A stretch of DNA of 64,000 nt from an uncultured Bacteroidales bacterium (GTDB lineage Bacteria > Bacteroidota > Bacteroidia > Bacteroidales > Paludibacteraceae). The stretch lies in contig CAKUUM010000007.1 of NCBI GenBank assembly GCA_934692905.1, positions 1-64,000 of the forward strand. The letters are read 5' to 3'. How positions within the stretch are numbered: position 1 is the first letter of the stretch; every line of letters begins with the position of its first letter. Below the pieces are notes generated by a model that worked only from the letters and a program-made list of their open reading frames with translations, was not told where the DNA came from and ran no database searches. Shown one piece after another: positions 34,628 to 43,328 of the stretch. Made by a program: the position numbers and the translations under genes.

Positions 34628-35559
34628 TAAAACTTTCCACCTGCTCCTCCGCCAAAGGTACTACCTCCGCCAAAACTTCCGCCTGAGAAACCTCCGCCGC
34701 CGAAGCCGCCACTGCCCATGCCGCCTCCTGTAGTGATATATGTGCGTGTCTTCTTGGGTATTACAAAATTCTGCTCGGTCTTATAACCGCAATGCTTACA
34801 GCGGTACGTATATACACCCGCTCCCGCATTGGCATATGTAGCCGCCCGCAAGACGCGCGAAGAGGTCTTGCGCAACTGGCGTTTGCCGCATTGCGGACAA
34901 CGTTTCGGACGGTTTATCAGCCATAGCAGCAATATCAAAACGCCCAAACAAAGTGCGACACAGCCCCATGATACTATATCTGGTTCACCATCTTCCGCAT
35001 TGGCGTATCCATAACGGTTGGTCACAGAGGACGCATTGCGCAGTTCCTCAGGGGCATCGCCATCTGTGCATATCTCATATATACGGAGTGCTCCCACGCA
35101 TAATCCCCCCGAATAGTCACCCTTTCGCAGGGTGGGCATCATATCCTTTTGAATGATACGATTGCAGACGGCATCTGTAAGCACACCCTCTATGCCGCCT
35201 CCTGTCATAATACGAATATCACGGGAATCAAGTACCAATATCATCAGCACACCGGTGTTTTTGCCTTTCTTGCCGATGCCCCAACGTTGAAACAACTCGT
35301 ATGTAAAGTCGAATGCGTCATATTCTCCGATATTGTCAATGGCGACCACGCACAGTTCCACGCCGGTGTTGGTTTCCAAACGCGAAGCGCATTGGTTCAG
35401 GTAAGTCACATCATCAGGTGAGATAATGCTGTTGGGGTTGCACACATAGTTACCCAATCCATCATTTTTGGGATTGGGAACCGTTTGGGGCGTATAGGCA
35501 ACGGCACTTGCCCAAAGTGCGGCAAACAGCAACAATATTGTAGTATGAAAGCGTCTCAT
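34627..35559 (-). CDS. TPM-domain membrane protein (YgcG-like)
   Basis: The 310-residue product has a signal peptide (TTILLLFAALWASAVAYT), a TPM phosphatase-like domain (NQCASRLETNTGVELCVVAI and GVLMILVLDSRDIRIMTGGG), a transmembrane helix (WGCVALCLGVLILLLWLI), a Cys4 zinc-ribbon pair (CPQCGKRQ and CKHCGYKT) and a Gly/Ser/Phe-rich tail (GGGFSGGSFGGGSTFGGG). It is paired with LemA in a probable operon. Confidence 0.88.
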   Translation of the reverse strand: MRRFHTTILLLFAALWASAVAYTPQTVPNPKNDGLGNYVCNPNSIISPDDVTYLNQCASRLETNTGVELCVVAIDNIGEYDAFDFTYELFQRWGIGKKGKNTGVLMILVLDSRDIRIMTGGGIEGVLTDAVCNRIIQKDMMPTLRKGDYSGGLCVGALRIYEICTDGDAPEELRNASSVTNRYGYANAEDGEPDIVSWGCVALCLGVLILLLWLINRPKRCPQCGKRQLRKTSSRVLRAATYANAGAGVYTYRCKHCGYKTEQNFVIPKKTRTYITTGGGMGSGGFGGGGFSGGSFGGGSTFGGGAGGKF

Positions 35560-35585
35560 TATGGCAACAAATTATCAATGGCAAT

Positions 35586-36626
35586 CTAATGTAGTATCTT
35601 GTAAATCAATTCCTTCCACAAATCCTCATCCTTGGCGGAAGGATTGTTGATGCCCTTCATTCGGGCATCGGTGTCACGGAAATACCCGATGATGGCGAAA
35701 GTCTTGCCGGCCGAATACCTGCGTGCGGCTGCAGCGAAATCCTTGACAAAGAATGGAGAAACACCCAGCGCGGCCGCCACGGCACGCTCGCTCTTGTCGG
35801 GCAGGTAGTGGTAAATCATCAGGTTGGCGAAAAAGCCGTACAGAATACCCAATTCCTTGACCATCGGGTGGTCTTTGGACGTGGCAAAATACTGTGTGAT
35901 ACGGTTTGCCTTGACCACGTCGCCTTTGATGAGCGCGTCTTGTAACTCAAAGATATTGAAGTCCTTGGATATTCCTATATTGCGTTCCACGAGGGCAGCG
36001 TCTATCACCTTCACCCCTTCTGGACGCCCGTCAATCAGTTTCTGAAGTGCACCCACAATCTGCGTGAGGTCGGTGCCTATGCTGTCTGCGAGAATCTTGG
36101 TCACGCGCTCATCTATCTGCACGCCGTCGCCGTGGTCACGCAGCTCCTCGTTCTTTTGTGCCACGTAATCACGTATCCACTTCTCCACTTGGTAGTCGCG
36201 CAGACGGTCCGACTGCATCATCACACCGCCGTGCTTTTCCCAGTTCTTGAAGAGTGCCAGACGCTTGTCGGGCGTGCCGTATTTGTAGCAGAATACGAGG
36301 ATTGTCGAGGGTTGCGGGTGTTCCATGTAGAGTCCAAGCGCCTCCCATTTCTTTATCTGCTGCGCCTCTTTCACGATGATGACCTTTTGCCCTCCCATCA
36401 TGGCAAAACCGCGTGCCGCACTCACCACGGGCGCCACATCAGCACCTGCCAAATCCTTGCCGTAGAGAATGGTCTGGTCAAACTCACGTGCCGTCTCATC
36501 CAGTACGTGTGTCTCGATATAGTCCGACACCTTATTTATATAGTACGGCTCCTCGCCGCACAGCATATAAGCCGGCGCGTACTGCCCCTTGCGGAGCGCA
36601 AGCATGACTTCTTCGTACTTTGCCAT
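35586..36626 (-). CDS. holA: DNA polymerase III subunit delta
   Basis: HolA is the clamp-loader wrench that opens the beta clamp. The 346-residue product begins MAKYEEVMLALRKGQYAPAY and has GEEPYYINKVSDYIE, the AAA+-like domain without a Walker A, and the C-terminal collar region. The ATG at 36626 is preferred over an in-frame TTG 9 bp upstream. It shares 1 bp with the stop of the prsW-like gene (TAATG). Confidence 0.9.
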   Translation of the reverse strand: MAKYEEVMLALRKGQYAPAYMLCGEEPYYINKVSDYIETHVLDETAREFDQTILYGKDLAGADVAPVVSAARGFAMMGGQKVIIVKEAQQIKKWEALGLYMEHPQPSTILVFCYKYGTPDKRLALFKNWEKHGGVMMQSDRLRDYQVEKWIRDYVAQKNEELRDHGDGVQIDERVTKILADSIGTDLTQIVGALQKLIDGRPEGVKVIDAALVERNIGISKDFNIFELQDALIKGDVVKANRITQYFATSKDHPMVKELGILYGFFANLMIYHYLPDKSERAVAAALGVSPFFVKDFAAAARRYSAGKTFAIIGYFRDTDARMKGINNPSAKDEDLWKELIYKILH

Positions 36627-37354
36627 TACTTCCAAAAGGCTATTTGGTTAGGGTCTCGGCTGTCGCGGTTGAGGTGTTCGCGGATGCGCCCCTTGCCGTA
36701 GCGGAACATCATAAAGCAGAACACATAGAACGACAGCAGCAGTATCGTGCTGAATATGGTGTGCATATTCACCATAAACAGAATGGAGTCGTACACCCCG
36801 TGAAACAGCACTGGCACCCAGAAGATACGGCTCTTCTTGCGCCACGACATGTCGCCGAAGTAAATCATGGAGTACATATATCCCATTGCCACGGCGAACA
36901 TAAAGTGTCCTGGCACGGCAAACATTGCCCTCCCGACGGCCACCGATTGCCACTCGTTGATGTTGCTCAGCAGATACAGGATATTCTCCGTCCCCGCAAA
37001 GCCCATACCCACGCACACGGCGTAAACGATACCGTCAAACCGCTCATCGAAATAGCGGTTGTTGCGCAGCAACAGCCACAACATCAGCAACTTAGCCAAC
37101 TCTTCCGGCATAGCCGCACCCACAAAAGCGTTCCAGGCTGCCTGCACGAAAGTGACGGGTTGCTCGAAGGTCCAACCGAAAATTTGCAACCCGCTCTCCA
37201 GCACGTATGCAATCCCTGCCGACACCACGCCAAAGGCTACGCCTTTGAGTACCTGCGAGATAGGTTCTCTCTGATAGCGGTCGCGCAACCAGATATAGAC
37301 TACTAACAGGAACGCCGGCAATATGGCTGCAAAGATAATGGTGTATATATACAT
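36626..37354 (-). CDS. PrsW-family intramembrane metalloprotease
   Basis: The 242-residue product has about seven hydrophobic segments and the conserved motifs AAMPEELAKLL (EExxK-type near residue 82), GMGFAGTENILYLL, VPGHFMFAVAMGY and LFHGVYDS, which carry the Glu and His residues expected to bind metal. PrsW cleaves an anti-sigma factor in Bacillus subtilis; the substrate here is unknown. It is translationally coupled to holA. Confidence 0.88.
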   Translation of the reverse strand: MYIYTIIFAAILPAFLLVVYIWLRDRYQREPISQVLKGVAFGVVSAGIAYVLESGLQIFGWTFEQPVTFVQAAWNAFVGAAMPEELAKLLMLWLLLRNNRYFDERFDGIVYAVCVGMGFAGTENILYLLSNINEWQSVAVGRAMFAVPGHFMFAVAMGYMYSMIYFGDMSWRKKSRIFWVPVLFHGVYDSILFMVNMHTIFSTILLLSFYVFCFMMFRYGKGRIREHLNRDSRDPNQIAFWK

Positions 37355-37457
37355 ATATTTCGTAATCTATTTATAGCCAATCTGTTATATAGTGGTACAA
37401 TGGCGATGGTTGTGGAGGAAATACGTCCCGCGTCGTCCATATATATATTTGTTGCCA

Positions 37458-38237
37458 TCAACTCAGACTTTCCGCAAACGCCTCGGCATCACTCAGTTGG
37501 TCAATCTTTCCTACATCCATCATGCGATAATTATCTGGCACATAGGCTTTTAGCACTTCGCATTCCGTCAAGGTCAGATACAGGTCTATCAGCGAAAACT
37601 TATCCCCCTTTTGCCTGACTACCTCGTCCATCACATCAAACACCCGAGGACTGAGCACCTGCATACCCGAGAATGCCAAACGCCTCATAATCAATGCTTT
37701 CTCTCTGTCTAATCCTGCGGGGCGCACCTCTCCTGTCTTGAGGTTGGTCCACCCGTGCAGTCGTCCCGCCTCATCGAATAGCAGGTACCGTTGTGTCTCC
37801 CGCTCGCTCACCACCAGCAGCCCCAACTCGTCCTCTCGGTACGCGCTAATCAGCCTGTGCAAATCGATGTTCGACAATATATCCACATTGCAAACCAAGA
37901 TAGGTTCAGCCACTCTTTCCCCGCCGTTGCCGGCACCCCCTTCTTCCAATAAAGGGCGTGCTTTTCGCAAACCGCCACCTGTCTCCAGCAGGGCATTGCG
38001 CTCATCACTGACCTGTATGCGGCAACCGAAATTGTCATTATCTTGCAGATAGTCAATGATTTGGTCGGGAAAATGGTGTACATTCACCACGATGTCGGTA
38101 ATGCCCGCGGTCTTCAGGCGTTCTATCTGCCACTGCAGCAGCGTCTTACCCGCCAATGGCACCAAGGCTTTGGGCATACTATCCGTCAGCGGTTTGAGTC
38201 GAGTGCCCAATCCCGCTGCAAAAATCATGGCTTTCAT
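37458..38237 (-). CDS. Sugar-1-phosphate nucleotidyltransferase (MurU-like)
   Basis: The 259-residue product starts MKAMIFAAGLGTRLKPLTDS, the NTP-transferase signature GxGTRxxPxTxxxPK, followed by VNVHHFPDQIIDYL, ETGGGLRKA and VCNVDILSNIDL with the metal-binding Asp. This resembles N-acetylmuramate-1-phosphate uridylyltransferase (MurU) and related NDP-sugar synthases. The AmgK-type kinase that often accompanies MurU is not adjacent, so the exact substrate is uncertain. The start at 38237 is chosen over an upstream frame extension without homology. Confidence 0.82.
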   Translation of the reverse strand: MKAMIFAAGLGTRLKPLTDSMPKALVPLAGKTLLQWQIERLKTAGITDIVVNVHHFPDQIIDYLQDNDNFGCRIQVSDERNALLETGGGLRKARPLLEEGGAGNGGERVAEPILVCNVDILSNIDLHRLISAYREDELGLLVVSERETQRYLLFDEAGRLHGWTNLKTGEVRPAGLDREKALIMRRLAFSGMQVLSPRVFDVMDEVVRQKGDKFSLIDLYLTLTECEVLKAYVPDNYRMMDVGKIDQLSDAEAFAESLS

Positions 38238-38256
38238 GTGCGTTGTGTGTCGCGGA

Positions 38257-38958
38257 TTACGCCTCTTCCACTTCCACCTCTTCAACTGCCTGCTCGGCAT
38301 CCTCGTCCACAATCTTCTCAGCCTTCAGGTCCTCATAGAAATGTGCCGTAGCCGTATACATATAAGGTGTGAGCCACATGTATCCGATACCGCAGGTCAG
38401 GATGGCAAGAAATATCCAGCCGATGAAACTCAAATCCAATACGAAGAGGTCCCATTTGTGCCCTTTCATCATTTGGCGGCTGGTCCGTAGTGCCTCTTTG
38501 GGCGTAAGATTCGGGTAGTCGTTGATGAGATACGGCACCATTCTGTACGCGTACGAGAAGATTACGCCCCCTATACACAATGTCACAACGGACAGCAGCA
38601 CGACAATGATATACGCCAACAATGCCGACTGCAGGAGGGTGGAGTAAGTGTTCTTGAAGTTGCTCCACACGTTATCCCAAACGCTCTCCTCCGACCCGCG
38701 TGTCAGGGCAAGGAACGCGTTGTAAAGGGCGTACTGCAACGGCCAGAGCAGGAATACTCCGACCACGAACGCCAATCCGTTGAGCGATTCTGACCACCAT
38801 GTTATGACTCCTGCCGTCTGGTACAACGCCGAAGGGATGCTCGGTGCACAACAGATAAGTGCTATCAGGAAGTACACCAATGTGGACAACGCCGCGTCGC
38901 CCCAACGGCCTTGCAGGCTTTGGCGCGCCTGCGCACGATAAGTGGAAGTTGTTTGCAT
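38257..38958 (-). CDS. DUF975-family membrane protein
   Basis: The 233-residue product starts MQTTSTYRAQARQSLQGRWG, typical of DUF975, and has five or six hydrophobic segments with the conserved YAYRMVPYLINDYPNLTPKE and SRQMMKGHKWDLFVLDLSF. The tail is acidic (DEDAEQAVEEVEVEEA). Function is unknown. It has a strong promoter embedded in composite repeat copy 3. Confidence 0.85.
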   Translation of the reverse strand: MQTTSTYRAQARQSLQGRWGDAALSTLVYFLIALICCAPSIPSALYQTAGVITWWSESLNGLAFVVGVFLLWPLQYALYNAFLALTRGSEESVWDNVWSNFKNTYSTLLQSALLAYIIVVLLSVVTLCIGGVIFSYAYRMVPYLINDYPNLTPKEALRTSRQMMKGHKWDLFVLDLSFIGWIFLAILTCGIGYMWLTPYMYTATAHFYEDLKAEKIVDEDAEQAVEEVEVEEA

Positions 38959-38984
38959 AAATCTATCCTGTTTTATATCCGCCG

Positions 38985-39016
38985 CAAAGTTACAAAACAT
39001 TTTTCATATATGCAAA
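38985..39016 (-). promoter_or_regulatory. Promoter for DUF975 gene
   Basis: Reading leftwards, TTTG (39013-39016) and TAACTTTG (38985-38992) are 20 bp apart. This promoter and about 50 bp around it are nearly identical to the pheT promoter at 44597-44628. Confidence 0.8.
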
Positions 39017-39170
39017 TCCGCATGCAATGATTATTTTGTAAATTGCGCATTGTGCATTACGCATTGTGAATTGTGTCGTGTTCTCGTCGGGTTAACTGTA
39101 TGTGGTTAGTATGTGATTAGTATGTGATTAGTATGATATTCTGCCGACCTTGTCGGGAGGTTGTCGAGGG
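39017..39170 (-). repeat. Composite intergenic repeat element, copy 3
   Basis: In reverse orientation, heptamers (39037-39075: AATTCAC, AATGCGT, AATGCAC, AATGCGC, AATTTAC on the minus strand), then GTCGTGTTCTCGTCGGG, then 11-mers GTTAGTATGTG/ATTAGTATGTG (39099-39135), then TTCTGCCGACC, TTGTCGGGAGG and TTGTCGAGGGG, still in 11-bp phase. It lies between divergent DUF975 and gcvP. Confidence 0.85.
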
Positions 39171-39264
39171 GCTTTGCGCACCCGCCGGCATCACATCGAA
39201 CGGCATTCCTCTGCCCGAATAGAAAAATACGAAACCCCTGCTTGTGTATGTTGCGGAAAAATTG

Positions 39265-39272
39265 TACCTTTG
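39265..39272 (+). promoter_or_regulatory. Promoter -7 box for gcvP
   Basis: TACCTTTG is 103 bp before the chosen GTG start at 39375. Confidence 0.55.
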
Positions 39273-39374
39273 TCGCTTGTTATGAGCGCTTGGATGCCGC
39301 ACATGTTTCATGTGTTTGGCTATAGGGGCTTTAGGTTTGCAAAGTGGATACATAAACCATTAAAATACGATATT

Positions 39375-42218
39375 GTGAAAACAAACTACCTGAAATCGAG
39401 GCATATAGGCCTCGCGGAAGACGAGCAGAAACAAATGCTCGCGGAGATTGGTGTGAACAGCATGGACGAGTTGATAGCCCAGACTATGCCCAAAGACATT
39501 CTGCTGCAAGAGCCTTTGGACTTGGATGAGCCCCTTACGGAGCAGGAACACCTCAACACGATGTACCAGATGGCACAGAAAAACCAAATGTGCCGCTCGT
39601 ATATCGGTCGTGGTTGGTATGGTGCCATCACGCCTGCCGTTATCCAGCGCAACATCTTGGAGAACCCCGTATGGTACACCTCCTACACCCCCTATCAGGC
39701 AGAGGTGAGCCAGGGTCGGTTGGAGGCGTTGTTTGTTTTCCAGACTATGATTAGTGACCTCACGGGTCTGCCATTGGCAAACTGCAGTCTGCTCGACGAG
39801 GCTACATCGGCAGCGGAGGCTGTGACAATGATGCGCAATCTGCGTAGCCGTGACATGGTGAAGAACAACGTACGCAAAGTGTTGGTAGATAATCGCATTT
39901 TCCCGAATACCTTGAGCGTGATGCACACCCGTGCGGCAGGACAGGATATTGAGTTGGTAATGGCTAACTACGAGCAAGTGAATGCCGAGTGGCTGGCTAA
40001 GGAAGGTCCGTTCTTCGGCGCGATTGTGCAACTGCCAAACGCAGAGGGCTCGATTGAGGACTATACCGCATTTATTGCCGATTGCCACGCCGCAGGCATG
40101 AAGGTGACCGTGATTGCCGACCTTATGGCTATGGCACTCCTCAAACCGCTGGACGCTGATATCGTGTGCGGTACTGCACAACGTTTCGGCTTGGCGATGG
40201 GCTTCGGCGGTCCGACAGCAGGCTATATGGCTACGCGCGACGAGTACAAGCGTGAGTTGCCCGGGCGTATCATCGGCTTGAGCAAAGACGCTTACGACCA
40301 CCCCGCGTACCGTTTGGCACTCCAGACACGCGAGCAACATATCAAACGCGAAAAGGCTACCTCCAACATCTGTACGGCAGAGGCTTTGTCGGCTGTGATG
40401 GCTGGTATGTATGCCGTTTATCATGGTGCGGCAGGTATCCGCGAGATTGCCGAGGGTATTCACGGCAAGGCTGTATATCTGAGCGAGATGCTGCAGGCTT
40501 ACGGTTTCGAGCAGGAGAACACGGAGTTCTTCGACACCCTGAAGATTCGTCCTACGGGCGACATCACTGTTGAGCGCGTGCGCGAGGTGGCTGAGGAAAT
40601 GGGTATCAATCTCTATTATGACGCTGAGGGATGGATTGGGCTGAGCATCGACGAGACCGTGACGGTGGACGATATGAACGACATCATTGACCTCTTTGCC
40701 CAAGCTAGTGGCAACATAGCGCAGTACGAAGACTCGGAGGAGGCATTCCACAACCTGTGGGCAATCGCCGAGGAGAAGGTGCGTCCGGTGGACTATCTGC
40801 AGGCAGATGTCTTCCGCCTCTATCACACGGAGACGGAGATGATGCGCTATATCAAACGCCTTGACCGTAAGGATATCAGTCTTACGCACACGATGATTCC
40901 GTTGGGCAGTTGTACTATGAAGTTGAACCCCGCGGCGGCTATGATTCCCGTTACTTATCCGGGCTATATGAATGTGCACCCGCTGGCTCCCGCCAACCAG
41001 GTGGAGGGCTATCGTGAGGTATTGGAAGACCTTGAGCAACAGTTGGCTACCATCACGGGCTTTGCTGCATGCAACCTGCAGCCGACTTCGGGTGCGGCAG
41101 GCGAATATACGGGTTTGGTAACCATTCGCGAGTACCTGCACCACCAAGGACAGGCAGAGCGCAATATCCTCCTTATCCCCGCTTCGGCACACGGTACGAA
41201 CCCCGCTTCGTGCGTGCAGGCAGGTTTCACGCCGCTTGTAGTGAAGTGCGATGAGAACGGTAATACCGACCTTGCCGACTGGCGTGAGAAGGCTGAGGCT
41301 AACCGAGAACACCTGGCAGGCTGTATGATTACCTATCCTTCGACCCACGGTATCTTCGAGATGACCATACGCGAGATGTGCCAAATCATTCACGATTGCG
41401 GCGGTCAGGTATATATGGACGGTGCGAACATGAACGCACAGATTGGCTACACCAACCCCGGTTTCATCGGTGCGGACGTGTGCCACCTCAACCTGCACAA
41501 GTCGTTTGCCAGCCCTCACGGCGGTGGCGGTCCCGGTGTAGGTGCCATCTGCTGTGCCAAGCACTTGGCAGACTGCATGCCTACGTGCGACCACAACCGC
41601 GTATCGAGTGCCCTCTACGGCAACGCGAACATGGCACTTATCTCCTACGGCTATATCCGCATGATGGGTGAGGAGGGGCTTCGCGAGTCCACGGCAGCCG
41701 CTATCTTGAGTGCCAACTATATGGCATCGAAACTGAAAGACGCGTATGGCATTGTCTATACGGGTGTGAACGGGCGCGTAGGGCATGAGTTGATTCTCGA
41801 CTGCCGTCAGTTCCATGCCATCGGCATCACCGAGAGCGACATCGCCAAGCGTCTGATGGACTTCGGTTACCATGCGCCTACGCTGTCATTCCCCGTGCAT
41901 GGCACGCTGATGGTGGAGCCCACAGAGAGCGAGAGCAAGCACGAGATTGACCAGTTCATTGACGCATTGCTGACCATTCGTGCCGAGATTGCCGCTGTAG
42001 AACGCGGTGAGGCTGATGCCAAGGACAATGTGCTGCTCAATGCACCGCACCCCGAGTATGAGGTAGTTGCCAACGAATGGCATCACCTGTACAGCCGTGA
42101 ACAAGCCGCTTACCCGACCGAGTGGGTACGCAGCAACAAGTTCTGGATTCCTGTTGCCCGCGTGGACAACGGCTGGGGTGACCGTAACCTGATTGCCAAG
42201 TTCCAACAGAACAACTAA
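39375..42218 (+). CDS. gcvP: Glycine dehydrogenase (decarboxylating), P-protein
   Basis: GcvP is the PLP-dependent P-protein of the glycine cleavage system. The 947-residue single-chain form has both halves. The N-half has SLLDEATSAAEAVTMM and FGGPTAGYMATRDEYKRELP; the C-half has TMIPLGSCTMKLNPAAAM, MDGANMNAQIGYT and the PLP-lysine motif HLNLHKSFASPHGGGGPG. The GTG at 39375 (VKTNYLKSRHIG) is preferred because family proteins start near this point; in-frame ATGs at 39282-39303 would add a non-homologous leader. T-, H- and L-protein genes are not adjacent. Confidence 0.95.
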   Translation: MKTNYLKSRHIGLAEDEQKQMLAEIGVNSMDELIAQTMPKDILLQEPLDLDEPLTEQEHLNTMYQMAQKNQMCRSYIGRGWYGAITPAVIQRNILENPVWYTSYTPYQAEVSQGRLEALFVFQTMISDLTGLPLANCSLLDEATSAAEAVTMMRNLRSRDMVKNNVRKVLVDNRIFPNTLSVMHTRAAGQDIELVMANYEQVNAEWLAKEGPFFGAIVQLPNAEGSIEDYTAFIADCHAAGMKVTVIADLMAMALLKPLDADIVCGTAQRFGLAMGFGGPTAGYMATRDEYKRELPGRIIGLSKDAYDHPAYRLALQTREQHIKREKATSNICTAEALSAVMAGMYAVYHGAAGIREIAEGIHGKAVYLSEMLQAYGFEQENTEFFDTLKIRPTGDITVERVREVAEEMGINLYYDAEGWIGLSIDETVTVDDMNDIIDLFAQASGNIAQYEDSEEAFHNLWAIAEEKVRPVDYLQADVFRLYHTETEMMRYIKRLDRKDISLTHTMIPLGSCTMKLNPAAAMIPVTYPGYMNVHPLAPANQVEGYREVLEDLEQQLATITGFAACNLQPTSGAAGEYTGLVTIREYLHHQGQAERNILLIPASAHGTNPASCVQAGFTPLVVKCDENGNTDLADWREKAEANREHLAGCMITYPSTHGIFEMTIREMCQIIHDCGGQVYMDGANMNAQIGYTNPGFIGADVCHLNLHKSFASPHGGGGPGVGAICCAKHLADCMPTCDHNRVSSALYGNANMALISYGYIRMMGEEGLRESTAAAILSANYMASKLKDAYGIVYTGVNGRVGHELILDCRQFHAIGITESDIAKRLMDFGYHAPTLSFPVHGTLMVEPTESESKHEIDQFIDALLTIRAEIAAVERGEADAKDNVLLNAPHPEYEVVANEWHHLYSREQAAYPTEWVRSNKFWIPVARVDNGWGDRNLIAKFQQNN

Positions 42219-42226
42219 TTCATACA

Positions 42227-42269
42227 AGCACCTTACTTCTCCTTATTATATAAGGTGGGGTAGGGTGCT
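42227..42269 (+). terminator. Long hairpin after gcvP
   Basis: A 20-bp stem (42227-42246 with 42250-42269) has three G-U pairs, one mismatch and a 3-nt loop TAT. It has no T run, so it may act as an mRNA 3'-end stabiliser rather than a classical terminator. Confidence 0.6.
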
Positions 42270-42274
42270 GTGTT

Positions 42275-42337
42275 AATGCGCAATGCGTAATGCACAATGC
42301 GAAATGTGTAATTGATAATGTATAATTTGTAATTTTG
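42275..42337 (+). repeat. Nine-unit heptamer array ending in a promoter
   Basis: AATGCGC, AATGCGT, AATGCAC, AATGCGA, AATGTGT, AATTGAT, AATGTAT, AATTTGT, AATTTTG run without a break. The last unit is part of TAATTTTG (42330-42337), the -7 box for the yitT gene at 42352. Confidence 0.85.
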
Positions 42338-42351
42338 TAGTCGTTTGTTTC

Positions 42352-43269
42352 ATGACCCAACCTATTGACGAATTGCAAAAGAAACTGCGCCGCAGTAAGT
42401 ACAAACACGCTATCTTAGAGGCGAAAGAACTATTTGTTATCGCTATCGCCACTATTCCTTATGCGCTGGTAGTCAATCAGATACTGGTGCCTCATGCCAT
42501 CGTGGGCGGAGGGTTGACCGGTATCTGCGAGATTATCTACTTTGCTACGGGCACGGTGGTGCCGATATGGCTCAGTTCGTTGATAATCAATATCATATTG
42601 CTGATTATCGCCATCAAAGTGGTAGGTTGGAAGTTCTGTATCCGGTCTATCTACGGCGTCTTTTTCCTGACGCTATGGCTGAAGTTGGTGCCTACGGCAA
42701 GTGCGCCTCTATTGTCCGACCCGTTTATGGCAGTGATACTGGCGGGTCTGTTCAACGGCTGCGGCTTGGGACTGGTGTTCCTCAACAACGGCAGCACGGG
42801 CGGTACCGACATCGTGGCGATGATTGTACACAAGTTCCGTCAGGTGCCGCTTGGTCGCGTATTGCTGATGTGCGATATGATTACCATCTCGTGCGCGTAT
42901 TTCCTGCCCGAGGTACATAGTGTAGAGAAAGTGCTGTTCGGTTTGTGCTACACATTCATGTGCTCCAATGCCGTGGACTGGACCATGGGGCGTGCCCGTC
43001 AGTCAGTACAGTTCTTCATTTTCAGTCAGAAGTACGACGAAATTACAAAGGCAATCCTCACCGAGATGCGCCGTGGCGTGACACTGATTGACGGCGAAGG
43101 CGGCTATACACGCCAGCCTATCAAGATTATCACCGTCATGGCGAAGAGGAGTGAGAGCAGCAAGATATTCCGTATTGTACGGGAGATTGACCCCGATGCC
43201 TTCATCAGCGAGAGCCAGACGAAAGGTGTGTTCGGGCAGGGCTTTACCGATATCAGGGAACACGAGTAA
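42352..43269 (+). CDS. YitT-family membrane protein (copy A)
   Basis: The 305-residue product has the DUF161/YitT membrane domain with about five helices, including NQILVPHAIVGGGLTGICEI and NNGSTGGTDIVAMIVHKF, and a C-terminal DUF2179 domain (GVTLIDGEGGYTRQPIKIIT, ending near SQTKGVFGQGF). Function is unknown. A paralogue follows 59 bp downstream in the same orientation. Confidence 0.9.
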   Translation: MTQPIDELQKKLRRSKYKHAILEAKELFVIAIATIPYALVVNQILVPHAIVGGGLTGICEIIYFATGTVVPIWLSSLIINIILLIIAIKVVGWKFCIRSIYGVFFLTLWLKLVPTASAPLLSDPFMAVILAGLFNGCGLGLVFLNNGSTGGTDIVAMIVHKFRQVPLGRVLLMCDMITISCAYFLPEVHSVEKVLFGLCYTFMCSNAVDWTMGRARQSVQFFIFSQKYDEITKAILTEMRRGVTLIDGEGGYTRQPIKIITVMAKRSESSKIFRIVREIDPDAFISESQTKGVFGQGFTDIREHE

Positions 43270-43292
43270 GATGTACGATTTACGAATTTACG
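43270..43292 (+). repeat. Short repeat ATTTACG type
   Basis: GATGTACGATTTACGAATTT is followed by ACG. An almost identical inverted copy is at 51575-51603. It fills the gap between the two yitT genes. Confidence 0.6.
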
Positions 43293-43328
43293 GTTTGCAA
43301 ATTTATTCTGGAATTTAGCAAAATCCTT

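Noticed and set aside
39360..41873. 837-codon minus-strand ORF opposite gcvP
   Set aside because: Antisense shadow. The plus frame contains all GcvP motifs.
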